This document shows, in pieces, positions 37,466-45,593 of a stretch of DNA of 64,000 nucleotides. Location: contig NZ_GG697142.2 of NCBI RefSeq assembly GCF_000155955.1, positions 732,534 to 796,533 on the forward strand. The letters are read 5' to 3'. The notes under the pieces were generated by a model that did not search any database, was not told the origin of the DNA, and saw only the letters and a list, made by a program, of their open reading frames with translations. Both the position numbers and the translations under genes were made by a program. The stretch's first letter is position 1; every line of letters starts with the position of its first letter. The stretch comes from Mitsuokella multacida DSM 20544 (GTDB lineage: Bacteria > Bacillota > Negativicutes > Selenomonadales > Selenomonadaceae).

Positions 37466-37483
37466 CCGGCGCTGCTGCGCTTC

Positions 37484-37510
37484 AAAGCCCCTTTGACGAG
37501 GGGCTTTTTG
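37484..37510 (+). terminator. Terminator after the 36440 lipoprotein
   Basis: AAGCCCCT pairs with AGGGGCTT, followed by TTTTT. Confidence 0.9.
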
Positions 37511-37521
37511 CTTGGGGATAC

Positions 37522-37550
37522 TTGTATTTTAATGGCCGGACTTGTATACT
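37522..37550 (+). promoter_or_regulatory. Promoter of the 37599 gene
   Basis: TTGTAT (37522-37527), 17 bp, TATACT (37545-37550). Confidence 0.7.
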
Positions 37551-37598
37551 AGAAGCGTTAGAATACGGGGAATATCCCATGAGAAAGAAGGAAGTTTC

Positions 37599-37988
37599 AT
37601 GAAGAGCATGAAGTTGCATTTCCTGGCGATGCTCGTCGCAGCAGTCGCGGCCATCTACGTCCCGACGGCCTGCTCGGCGGCTTATGTCACGGCGTATGAG
37701 CAGCATGTCGACGAGAAGTACGTCGTCGACACTTCGACGGTCTACCGCCCGGATGCGGAGCACATCAATGTCGGCGTCTACTACACGGACAACATCAAGA
37801 ACAAGACGTATCCGTACGTATACAAGTTCTGGTACAACACAGGCCGCGGCGCCTGGTACATCCTCGAGCAGAAGAATGCCCCAGAGTCGGGCGATATCTA
37901 CGAGGACGACACGCACTACTGGTCTATCGTCGAGGAGAAGAGCATCGCGCAGGATGTCCTCAAGGTCGTCCTGGCCTATGCGGGCTGA
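37599..37988 (+). CDS. Secreted hypothetical protein
   Basis: 129 residues with a cleavable signal peptide (KLHFLAMLVAAVAAIYVPTACSAA). The mature part is about 100 residues, rich in Tyr and Asp, with paired strands (INVGVYYTDNIKNKTYPYVYKFWYN). ATG 37599 follows AAGGAAG. It is a single-gene unit with its own promoter and terminator. No family recognised. Confidence 0.75.
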   Translation: MKSMKLHFLAMLVAAVAAIYVPTACSAAYVTAYEQHVDEKYVVDTSTVYRPDAEHINVGVYYTDNIKNKTYPYVYKFWYNTGRGAWYILEQKNAPESGDIYEDDTHYWSIVEEKSIAQDVLKVVLAYAG

Positions 37989-38036
37989 TCCCTCACGGGT
38001 CAATCGCGCGCTGATGTAAATACGGCAATGAGAAGG

Positions 38037-38071
38037 GCAGCCATCTGCAAAGAGCAGGTGGCTGCTTTTTT
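38037..38071 (+). terminator. Terminator after the 37599 gene
   Basis: GCAGCCATCTGC pairs with GCAGGTGGCTGC, followed by TTTTTT. Confidence 0.92.
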
Positions 38072-38102
38072 GTGCCCGCATCGAACAGATGATTCATGGC
38101 AA

Positions 38103-38224
38103 TGTGATTTTTCACAAGATTTTTTTATTGGCGTTTCGCTTGCATTTTGTATTCAGCGGGTGTACACTAGGGTCCATCAAACATTACAGAGAAACGTACG
38201 GATTTATACAATAATCTATTATTG
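38103..38224 (+). promoter_or_regulatory. TRAP operon promoter with two candidate operators
   Basis: Promoter TTGCAT (38140-38145), 17 bp, TACACT (38163-38168). Upstream is the palindrome TGTGA-TTTT-TCACA (38103-38116). In the 5' UTR is CAATAAT-CT-ATTATTG (38209-38224), an inverted repeat with perfect 7-bp arms. No regulator gene is adjacent. The region is AT-rich for this genome. Confidence 0.6.
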
Positions 38225-38258
38225 AAGTGCGTTTGTTTTTTGGAGGTGTACAGATGCA

Positions 38259-39302
38259 ATGAGGAATTGGGGAAGAAAAGGAATTATCTGCTTATTGTCT
38301 ATTATGGTTGGCTGTTCCCTGCTGCTGTCGGGCTGCGGGCTTGGCAAGATGGCGCGTGAACATCAGGCCGCACAGGGTGGACCTGTCGAGCTCAAGCTCG
38401 CCTACCATCTGCCGCAGGACCATTACCTGTCGCAGGGCATGGAGCGTTTTGCGCAGCGCGTCAATGAGCGCTCGAATGGCTCCATCAAGATCACGACGTA
38501 TCCGGCTGGACAGCTCTACACCGACAAGAGCATGAACGATGCCATCATGTCGGGCGGCCTCGACATGGGCCTGAACTCCACGGCGATGTGGACGACGGTC
38601 GTTCCGGCGCTCAACGTGCTCGATGTGCCGTTCCTGCTGAATAGCTACGAGGCCGTCGGCCGCGCGATGGACGGCAGCCTCGGCCGCACGCTGACGAGCG
38701 AGATGGAGCGCAAGGGCGTCCATCCGCTGATCTGGGTCGACTACGGCTACGTGCAGTTCTGCAACAACCAGCGCCCACTCAAAGAGCCGGAGGACTTCAA
38801 GGGCCTGCAGCTGCGCGGTTACGGCCAGATCCCGGCTGAGACGATCAAGGCGCTCGGTGCTTCGCCGGTCACGATGAGCTCGAGCGAGGTCTACATGGCC
38901 ATGCAGCGCGGCACGATCGACGGCCAGACGTCCGGCACGACGGCCATGTACCAGCGCAAGATCTACGAGGTCGCCAAGTATCTCACGATGACGAACCACG
39001 CTTACTGCGAATTCGTGCTCGCCGTCAACAGCGGCTCCTGGGACCGCCTGACGGATGAACAGAAGCAGATCGTCGAGGAATGCGCCAAGGAGACGCGCGA
39101 TGAGCTGCGCGAGCAGACGCGCCAGGAAGACCGCAGCTGCATGGAGAAGCTCCGCGATGCGGGCATGGAAGTCTACGAGATCCCGCCCGAGGACATCCCG
39201 AAGTGGCAGGAGGCGACGATGCCGGTCCGCGAGAACTTCATCCGCAAGATGGGCGACCTCGGCCGCCAGCTCGTCGATCAGTGCCTGGCAGCCGACCAAT
39301 GA
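38259..39302 (+). CDS. dctP: TRAP transporter substrate-binding lipoprotein (DctP type)
   Basis: 347-residue periplasmic receptor for an organic acid. The lipobox LLLSGC is near residue 25. The DctP fold follows, with LAYHLPQDHYLSQGMERFA and the ligand-region LQLRGYGQIPAETIKALGASP. It is lipid-anchored, as usual in Firmicutes. The ATG at 38259 follows TGGAGGTG; a closer ATG at 38254 opens only a two-codon frame (ATGCAATGA). The substrate (for example a C4-dicarboxylate or sugar acid) cannot be told from sequence. Confidence 0.92.
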   Translation: MRNWGRKGIICLLSIMVGCSLLLSGCGLGKMAREHQAAQGGPVELKLAYHLPQDHYLSQGMERFAQRVNERSNGSIKITTYPAGQLYTDKSMNDAIMSGGLDMGLNSTAMWTTVVPALNVLDVPFLLNSYEAVGRAMDGSLGRTLTSEMERKGVHPLIWVDYGYVQFCNNQRPLKEPEDFKGLQLRGYGQIPAETIKALGASPVTMSSSEVYMAMQRGTIDGQTSGTTAMYQRKIYEVAKYLTMTNHAYCEFVLAVNSGSWDRLTDEQKQIVEECAKETRDELREQTRQEDRSCMEKLRDAGMEVYEIPPEDIPKWQEATMPVRENFIRKMGDLGRQLVDQCLAADQ

Positions 39303-39374
39303 GCGAAAACTGAAATTTGGAATATAGAATGGGAATATAAAATATGAAAGAAATTGAGAAAGGGAGCGGAGTTC

Positions 39375-39926
39375 ATGTCATTCAAAGATATTGTTTTGCT
39401 CTATGACCGCATACTCGGCAAGATTACGCGTGCGGCAGCTGTCCTGGCTGGCTGCCTGCTGCTGCTCACTGCCCTGATCATCTGCTACGAGATCATCGTG
39501 CGCGACTTCTTCCACTCACCGACGGAATGGGTGCTCGAAGTCTCGACATACGCCATCCTCATCGCGGGCTTCCTCGGCCTGGCCGTCGCCTTCCGCGACA
39601 ACGCGCATGTGCGCGTCGACATTTTCGCGGGACGCCTGGCACCGGAGACGAAGCGCAAGCTCGACATGGGGATCAACGTGATCTCGTTCCTGCTCTTCCT
39701 GATCTTCATGACGGAGAGCATGGACCTCGTGACCTCGTCGTATGTCTACCATAAACTGTCGCCGTCCATCCTGCGCTTCCCGCTCTTCATCCCGCAGTTC
39801 GCGCTCGTGCTCGGCTCCTTCCTGCTGCTCGGCGAGATTGCGCGCCGCTTCCTCTTTGAGCTGCTGCGCCTGCCACTGGCACAGGACGGGGATCGAGAGA
39901 CAAAGTCGGAAGGGAAGGTGCGTTGA
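39375..39926 (+). CDS. dctQ: TRAP transporter small permease (DctQ)
   Basis: 183 residues and four membrane spans, with the family's WVLEVSTYAILIAGFLGLAVAFRDNAHVRVD-type core between spans 2 and 3. ATG 39375 follows GGAGCGGAG. The stop abuts the dctM ATG. Confidence 0.92.
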   Translation: MSFKDIVLLYDRILGKITRAAAVLAGCLLLLTALIICYEIIVRDFFHSPTEWVLEVSTYAILIAGFLGLAVAFRDNAHVRVDIFAGRLAPETKRKLDMGINVISFLLFLIFMTESMDLVTSSYVYHKLSPSILRFPLFIPQFALVLGSFLLLGEIARRFLFELLRLPLAQDGDRETKSEGKVR

Positions 39927-41204
39927 ATGTCTGCTATCTATACGATCATCATCTTAGCGCTGTTTGCGCTCGGCATGCCGGTCGCCTTTGTGCTCATGCT
40001 CGGCGGCGTGCTCGGCATGCTGTTCTTCCTCGGCGGGCCTGCGGCCTTCACGCAGATCCCGGTCATCGCCTATAAGACGCTCGACGACTTCGTGCTCGTC
40101 GCCGTGCCGCTCTACATCCTCATGAGCGAGATCCTGCTCAAGGGCAAGGTCGGCAACGGCCTCTTCGAGCTCGGTAGCAAGTGGCTTGGCCATCTGCCAG
40201 GCGGCATCGGCGTCGCGACAATCTTCGCCTGCGCAATCTTCGCCGCGATATCGGGCTCGAGCGTGGCGACGGCCGTGACGATCGGCGCCATGGCCATCCC
40301 GGAGATGCTCAAGCGCGGCTATGAGCGCACGACGGTGCTTGGCGCTGTCGCCGCGGGCGGCACGCTCGGCATCCTGATTCCGCCGAGCATCCCGATGATC
40401 CTCTACGGTTCCATCACGGGCGAGTCGGTCGGCAAGCTCTTCCTCTCGGGTATCGTGCCGGGCGTCCTCATGACGTTCTTCTTCATCTGCTACCTCGTCT
40501 TCCGCTGCCGCCACATGGAGCGCCAGGCGGCGGCGAGCTGGCAGGAGCGCTGGGCCATCCTCAAGGAGAACATCTGGGGGCTCTTCCTGCCAATCCTCGT
40601 CGTCGGCGGCATCTATACGGGCCTGTTCACGCCGACCGAGGCTGCTGCCGTCGGCACGTTCTACAGCCTCATCATCACATTCTTCGTCTACCGCACGGTG
40701 AAGCTGCGCGACATGGGCGAGATCCTCACGGCCACGGTCAAGACGACCTCGATGATCTTCGCCATCATGATCGGCGCGATGCTCTTCGGCTTCATCCTGA
40801 CGGCGCTGCAGGCACCGCAGGCGCTGATGGCGCTCGTGACGGACGCGCAGGTCAGCCGCTGGTTCATCTTCATCGGCATCAACATCGTGCTCTTGGCCCT
40901 CGGCTGCGTCCTCGAGACGGTCTCCATCATCCTCATCACGCTGCCGATGCTCTACCCAATCGTCAAGTCGCTCGGCTTCGACCTCATCTGGTTCAACGTC
41001 GTCATGCTCATCAACATGGAGCTGGCCCTCATAACGCCGCCAGTCGGCATGAACCTCTTCGTCATCAAGGGCATCAGCTCCGACAGCACGATTGGCCAGA
41101 TCATCCGCGGCTCCGTGCCGTTTGCCATCATCATGGGCCTCGAGATTGTCCTCCTGTGCCTTGCACCGGACCTTGCCACCTGGCTGCCCGCCGTGCTGCA
41201 GTGA
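39927..41204 (+). CDS. dctM: TRAP transporter large permease (DctM)
   Basis: 425-residue, twelve-span, sodium-coupled transport subunit. Signatures: GSSVATAVTIGAMAIPEMLKRGY, GGTLGILIPPSIPMILYG and the late LITPPVGMNLFVIKGI. It begins directly after the dctQ stop and completes a three-gene TRAP operon. A terminator follows at 41232-41260. Confidence 0.95.
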   Translation: MSAIYTIIILALFALGMPVAFVLMLGGVLGMLFFLGGPAAFTQIPVIAYKTLDDFVLVAVPLYILMSEILLKGKVGNGLFELGSKWLGHLPGGIGVATIFACAIFAAISGSSVATAVTIGAMAIPEMLKRGYERTTVLGAVAAGGTLGILIPPSIPMILYGSITGESVGKLFLSGIVPGVLMTFFFICYLVFRCRHMERQAAASWQERWAILKENIWGLFLPILVVGGIYTGLFTPTEAAAVGTFYSLIITFFVYRTVKLRDMGEILTATVKTTSMIFAIMIGAMLFGFILTALQAPQALMALVTDAQVSRWFIFIGINIVLLALGCVLETVSIILITLPMLYPIVKSLGFDLIWFNVVMLINMELALITPPVGMNLFVIKGISSDSTIGQIIRGSVPFAIIMGLEIVLLCLAPDLATWLPAVLQ

Positions 41205-41231
41205 TAAAGACAGGAAAGATCGATTTGCAGG

Positions 41232-41260
41232 AGTCTGCCGCTTTGTGCGGCAGGCTTTTT
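41232..41260 (+). terminator. Terminator after dctM
   Basis: GTCTGCCGC pairs with GCGGCAGGC, followed by TTTTT. Confidence 0.88.
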
Positions 41261-41285
41261 GTGTTTACAGCCATCTGGCAGGAAA

Positions 41286-41312
41286 GCAGGATTTTGTCCG
41301 GCAAAGGCGAAA
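41286..41312 (+). promoter_or_regulatory. Candidate sigma-H-type promoter before the flavin reductase
   Basis: GCAGGATTT (41286-41294), 11 bp, GGCGAAA (41306-41312). It differs from the RNNGAAT -10 only in the last base and shares GCAGGATTT with the hfq site. Confidence 0.45.
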
Positions 41313-41354
41313 TATACAGGAGTAAATCACTCAAGAATGAAAGGGGTTATCGAT

Positions 41355-41912
41355 ATGAGCAAGGAATTTTCGGGCAAGAAGGCCTGCATTGCGCCGGAGG
41401 GTGTCTTCATCATCGGCACCTACGATGAGAACGGTGTGCCGAATGCCATGAACGCGGCCTGGGGCGCGCAGTCGGACTATGGCGAGATCACACTGTTCCT
41501 CGCGCCGCACAAGACGACGGACAATGTCAAGCAGACGAAGGCCTTCACCGTGGCCTTTGCGACGAAGGATACGGTCGAGATTGCCGACTACTTCGGTGTC
41601 GAGACGGGCCGGAAGGTCAACAAGATCGAGAAGGCAGGCTGCCACACACACAAGAGCGCGCATGTCAACGCGCCAATCATCGAGGAGTTCCCGGTGACGC
41701 TCGAATGCGAGATGACGAGCTACGACGATGCGACGGGCATCCTCGTCGGCAAGATCGTCGCGGAGCAGGCCGATGAGTCCGTCCTGACCGACGGCAAGGT
41801 CGACTACGACAAGCTCCAGCCGATTATCTTCGACATCGCGACGATGACGTACCGCGTCGTCGGCCCGGTCGTCGGCAAGGCGTTCCACGACGGCATGAAG
41901 CTCAAAGGATAA
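41355..41912 (+). CDS. Flavin reductase family (DIM6/NTAB) protein
   Basis: 185-residue FMN-binding split-barrel protein (NGVPNAMNAAWGAQSDYGEITLFLAPHKTT). Such proteins act as flavin reductases or flavoredoxins in anaerobes; two cysteines (ACIAP, KAGCHTH) might matter. ATG 41355 follows AAAGGGG. Single-gene unit with a large hairpin terminator. Confidence 0.88.
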   Translation: MSKEFSGKKACIAPEGVFIIGTYDENGVPNAMNAAWGAQSDYGEITLFLAPHKTTDNVKQTKAFTVAFATKDTVEIADYFGVETGRKVNKIEKAGCHTHKSAHVNAPIIEEFPVTLECEMTSYDDATGILVGKIVAEQADESVLTDGKVDYDKLQPIIFDIATMTYRVVGPVVGKAFHDGMKLKG

Positions 41913-41925
41913 GTGCATATCAGAC

Positions 41926-41980
41926 AAAAAGAGAGCTGCTCTGCAGTATGGATCATACTGCGAGGCAGCTCTCTTTTATT
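41926..41980. terminator. Bidirectional terminator between convergent genes
   Basis: A long imperfect hairpin, AAAAAGAGAGCTGC / GCAGCTCTCTTTT with an inner GCAGTATG/CATACTGC stem, has A and T runs on both sides. It serves the flavin reductase (+) and the anion transporter (-). Confidence 0.9.
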
Positions 41981-42024
41981 TTTGGTACATTATCGTGTGC
42001 GTATTCTTTGTGGGAGCGACTGGC

Positions 42025-43434
42025 TTACCAGAGGCCGATGACCTTCCACCAGGCGGCGCCGATGGTCAGGTAGATGAGGGTGGTGATGGTCGTCATGACG
42101 AAACCGTTCTTCCACCATTCGCTCTGCGAGACGTAGCCTGCGCCGTAGTAGATCGGGGCGCAGCCGTTGCCGTAATGCGTCAGGGAAATCGGCACATCGG
42201 CGAAGATGCCGAAGATGATGGCCGTCATGAGCGGCGGTGCACCGACGGCGACGCTGACGGCGATGAAGGCCGCGTAGAGGGCGCTGATGCGCGCCGTGAC
42301 GCTGGCGAAGCAGTAGTGGATGTAGGTGTAGAAGAGCAGCAGGATGAGAGCCGAGGCGACCCAGCCGAGTCCGAGCGAGGAGATGGCGCTGCCGGCGGAG
42401 TTTGCCATCCATTTGATGATGCCGGACTTTGCCAGAGCCGAGGCGAGCGTCATGAGGGAGCCCATCCAGAACATGGCATCCCAGGCGCCTTTCTCACTGA
42501 GGACGTCCTTCCAGTTGATGACATCAAAGATGATCATGACGCAGACGGCCGCCATGGCGACAGGCGTCGCGCCGATGTGCGTGAGGCCGGACGTCGCCCA
42601 GAAGAACAGCGAGCCGAGGAAGACGACGGTCAGGTATTTCTCGCTGCGCGACATCGGCCCCATGGCATCGAGCTCTTTCTGAGCGAGGTGCTTGGCGTCA
42701 GGGATGCTGACGAGCTCTGGCTTTGTCAGCTTGAGCATGACGAGCGGCACGAGCAGCAGGCTCAGGAGGCCCGGCACGATGGCCGCGCTGGCCCAGCCCA
42801 TCCAGGTGATCTCGACGCCGAGCGTCTTGGCGGCGAGCGCCACGCAGAGTGGGTTGCCTGCCATGGAGGTCACGAACATCGTGCAGGTGACGGCATCGCA
42901 GTGATAGCCGACCTGCATGAGGTAGGTACCGATCTTCTTGGCCGTCTCGTTCGGCTCCGAGCCGAGTGCACCGGCGAGGGAGCGGACAATCGGGTACATG
43001 ATGCCGCCGCCGCGGGCTGTTGCCGACGGCGTGGCCGGAGAGATGATGAGTTCACTGAAGGCAATCGCGTAGCCGAGAGACAGTGCGCTCTTGCCGATGG
43101 CCTTGATGATACCGAACGCGATGCGCTTGCCGAGACCGCTCTTGATGAAGCCGCGCGAGTAGAGGAAGGCGCAGACAATCAGCCAGATGGTCGAGTTGCC
43201 GTAGCCGCTCAAGGCATCGCCGACTTTCAAGAGACCGCTGAGCGTCGAGAACGTGATGGCGATGAAGGCGACTGCACCGATTGGCAGCGGCTGCAGGATG
43301 AAGCCGACGACCGTCGCGATGAAGACGGCAGCCAGATGCCACGCCACGCCGGTGACGCCTTCCGGCACCGGCGCGAACCAGATGATTGCGCCAACCAAGA
43401 GGGTGATCAGGGCATTGCGTTGTTTCTTGTTCAT
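42025..43434 (-). CDS. DASS (CitT-like) anion/sodium symporter
   Basis: 469-residue multi-span transporter for di- or tricarboxylates. Signatures: GYGNSTIWLIVCAFLYSRG, SPATPSATARGGGIMYPIV, and the CitT-type DAVTCTMFVTSMAGNPL and GHYxxG-like THYGNGCAPIYYG. Start ATG 43434 follows AAAGGAG. CitT relatives exchange 2-oxoglutarate, malate, tartrate, succinate or citrate; the actual substrate is undetermined. Confidence 0.92.
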   Translation of the reverse strand: MNKKQRNALITLLVGAIIWFAPVPEGVTGVAWHLAAVFIATVVGFILQPLPIGAVAFIAITFSTLSGLLKVGDALSGYGNSTIWLIVCAFLYSRGFIKSGLGKRIAFGIIKAIGKSALSLGYAIAFSELIISPATPSATARGGGIMYPIVRSLAGALGSEPNETAKKIGTYLMQVGYHCDAVTCTMFVTSMAGNPLCVALAAKTLGVEITWMGWASAAIVPGLLSLLLVPLVMLKLTKPELVSIPDAKHLAQKELDAMGPMSRSEKYLTVVFLGSLFFWATSGLTHIGATPVAMAAVCVMIIFDVINWKDVLSEKGAWDAMFWMGSLMTLASALAKSGIIKWMANSAGSAISSLGLGWVASALILLLFYTYIHYCFASVTARISALYAAFIAVSVAVGAPPLMTAIIFGIFADVPISLTHYGNGCAPIYYGAGYVSQSEWWKNGFVMTTITTLIYLTIGAAWWKVIGLW

Positions 43435-43456
43435 GAAAATCACTCCTTTCTCTGTC

Positions 43457-43485
43457 AGTGTAAACAAAAATGAGTGGGAAGTCAA
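43457..43485 (-). promoter_or_regulatory. Promoter of the DASS transporter
   Basis: On the minus strand, TTGACT (43485-43480), 17 bp, TACACT (43462-43457). Confidence 0.8.
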
Positions 43486-43568
43486 TAAAATAACAGAAAA
43501 TTGTAAGCATTGTATCTTATCGAAAAATCAGATATCCATGATAAAATTTAGCGATGTGACAAAACATA

Positions 43569-43597
43569 TTGACATAGTATGTATGCTAATGTATGAT
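43569..43597 (+). promoter_or_regulatory. Promoter of the orphan binding protein
   Basis: TTGACA (43569-43574), 17 bp, TATGAT (43592-43597). It places the transcript start after ATG 43593, excluding that codon as a start. Confidence 0.85.
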
Positions 43598-43649
43598 GGA
43601 TATCAAAGATGTACAGATATACAGCATGAAGTTATGGGGTGTTCACGGT

Positions 43650-44444
43650 ATGAAGAAATTATTCTTATTATTATTGACCGTCTGCCTGCTCGGCACGGCA
43701 GCGCTGACGGCGGGCTGCGGTCAGTCGGACTCGGCGGAGCAGTCGGGGAAGAAGGTGCTGCGCGTCGGTATGGATGCGAGCTATCCGCCGTTTGGCTCGC
43801 AGAATCAGGAGACGAAGGACTACGAGGGCTTTGATGTCGACATCATCCGGGCCATCGGGGCAGAGGAAGGCTTTGACGTTGAGATCAGCAACCGTTCGTT
43901 TGACGGTCTGATCCCGGCGCTGCAGGCCAAGGAAATCGATGTCGCCATCAACGACATCACGATCACGGACGACCGCAAGCAGTCGGTCGACTTCTCGAAG
44001 CCGTACTACATCGCGGGCCTCGGTGTCGTCGTGCGGTCGGACAACGACACGATTCACACGGCAGAAGACCTGCAGGGCAAGACGCTCGGCGTCTCGATCG
44101 GCTCGACGGGTGAGGAGGCCGCGCGCAAGATCCCGGGGGCCAATGTCCGCGTGTTCAACGCCATCAATGAGGCGTTCCTCGAAGTCCAGAATGGCGGCGT
44201 CGATGCCGTCGTCAACGACATCCCGACGAACGAGTACTACGTGAGCCATGCGGGCAACAAGAATGTGCGCACGGCAGAGGTGGCCCTGACGAAGGAAGAC
44301 CTCGGTATCGCCGTGCTCAAGGGCAATACGGAGCTCTTGACGAAGATCGACGATGGCCTCGCGAAGATCAAGGCGAACGGCAAGTTCAGCGAGATTTACG
44401 AGAAGTGGTTCGGCAAGCAGCCGCCGCAGGAACTGTTGCAGTAA
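43650..44444 (+). CDS. Amino-acid ABC-type substrate-binding lipoprotein (orphan)
   Basis: 264 residues; lipobox LTAGC near residue 22, then the SBP_bac_3 fold (LRVGMDASYPPFGSQNQ, YEGFDVDIIRAIG, AINDITITDDRKQSVDFSKPYY). Likely binds an amino acid in the periplasm. No permease or ATPase gene is adjacent, so it must use a transporter from elsewhere or act as a sensor input. ATG 43650 follows GGGGTG. Confidence 0.88.
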   Translation: MKKLFLLLLTVCLLGTAALTAGCGQSDSAEQSGKKVLRVGMDASYPPFGSQNQETKDYEGFDVDIIRAIGAEEGFDVEISNRSFDGLIPALQAKEIDVAINDITITDDRKQSVDFSKPYYIAGLGVVVRSDNDTIHTAEDLQGKTLGVSIGSTGEEAARKIPGANVRVFNAINEAFLEVQNGGVDAVVNDIPTNEYYVSHAGNKNVRTAEVALTKEDLGIAVLKGNTELLTKIDDGLAKIKANGKFSEIYEKWFGKQPPQELLQ

Positions 44445-44486
44445 GATATAATGGGAAAAGATAGAGAATAGAGGGGGATGGAAATC

Positions 44487-45425
44487 ATGGATACGATTGC
44501 ACGCGATTTGGCGAAGTACCCGCTGCTCGTGCTCGACGGTGCGTTTGGCACGGAGCTCGCACGCCGCGGCTTTGACACGAATGATGAACTCTGGTCGGCC
44601 AAGGCGCTCTTTGAGAAACCAGAGCTCGTCGAGGCGGTCCACCGCGACTACTATGAGGCGGGTGCCGACATCTCGACGAGTGCGAGCTACCAGGCGACGG
44701 TGGAGGGCTTCGAGAAGAAGGGCTTCACGCGCGAGCAGGCCAAGGAGCTCATCGTGCGCTCGGTCCGACTCGTGCAGCAGGCTCGTGATGCGTTCTGGCA
44801 GCAGAGGGCAAAGCGTGTAGGCCGGCCGCAGCCGCTCGCGGCCGCCTCAGTCGGACCGTACGGCGCCTATCTGGCCGACGGCTCGGAGTACCGCGGCGAC
44901 TACGGGGCGAGCCGCGCGGAGCTCGCCGACTTCCATGCGGAGCGCCTCGCCATCCTCGTCTCAGCAGGGCCGGACATTCTGGCCTGCGAGACGCTGCCGC
45001 TGCTCGATGAAGCGCGGGCCATCCTCGATGATCTGCGCCGCTATCCCGACGCGGGCGCCTGGATCTCGTTCTCGTGCAAAGATGCCGAGCACACCTGTGG
45101 CGGCGATGCCATCGCCGACTGCGCGCGCCTGCTCGACAAGGAGAGCCAGGTCGCGGCCATCGGCGTCAACTGCACGGCGCCGCAGTACGTGGCCGACCTC
45201 ATCCGCAACATCCGCGCCCATACGGCAAAGCCCGTCGTCGTCTACCCGAACACGGGCGAGACGTACGATGCCGTAACCAAGACCTGGCACGGCAGTCCGA
45301 CGCCGTACCACGACTTCGTGCGCCAGTGGTATGAAGCCGGCGCGCGCCTCATCGGCGGCTGCTGCCGCACGACGCCTGACGACATCCGCGGCATCGCCGC
45401 CTTCCGCGCGAGCCTGCAGCGTTGA
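44487..45425 (+). CDS. mmuM: Homocysteine S-methyltransferase
   Basis: 312-residue zinc-dependent enzyme that methylates homocysteine using S-methylmethionine or SAM, returning methionine. Family signatures are LLVLDGAFGTELARRG, the first zinc cysteine in GVNCTAP, and the Cys pair in IGGCCRTTPDDI. ATG 44487 is ten bases after GAGGGGG; ATG 44478 is too close. Together with metK it supports methionine/SAM recycling, though the genes are not linked. Confidence 0.93.
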   Translation: MDTIARDLAKYPLLVLDGAFGTELARRGFDTNDELWSAKALFEKPELVEAVHRDYYEAGADISTSASYQATVEGFEKKGFTREQAKELIVRSVRLVQQARDAFWQQRAKRVGRPQPLAAASVGPYGAYLADGSEYRGDYGASRAELADFHAERLAILVSAGPDILACETLPLLDEARAILDDLRRYPDAGAWISFSCKDAEHTCGGDAIADCARLLDKESQVAAIGVNCTAPQYVADLIRNIRAHTAKPVVVYPNTGETYDAVTKTWHGSPTPYHDFVRQWYEAGARLIGGCCRTTPDDIRGIAAFRASLQR

Positions 45426-45438
45426 GTATTGGACATGC

Positions 45439-45469
45439 AAAAAGACACCACATCTGTGGTGTCTTTTTT
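45439..45469 (+). terminator. Terminator after mmuM
   Basis: AAAAAGACACCACA pairs with TGTGGTGTCTTTTTT. Confidence 0.93.
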
Positions 45470-45593
45470 GTGCGTTATGAGATTTTTGCAGGAAATGAGT
45501 CAATTGTGCGGACTGGGGCAGCCAGCGAATAAAAATTGTGCTATAATATACGACTAATCGAACCCATTAAAAGTCCAAGAGAGGCGTATCAAT

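Noticed and set aside
38103..38116. A classical CRP site at TGTGATTTTTCACA
   Set aside because: The half-sites are separated by four bases, not the six of the CRP consensus, so it was kept only as an unassigned palindrome.
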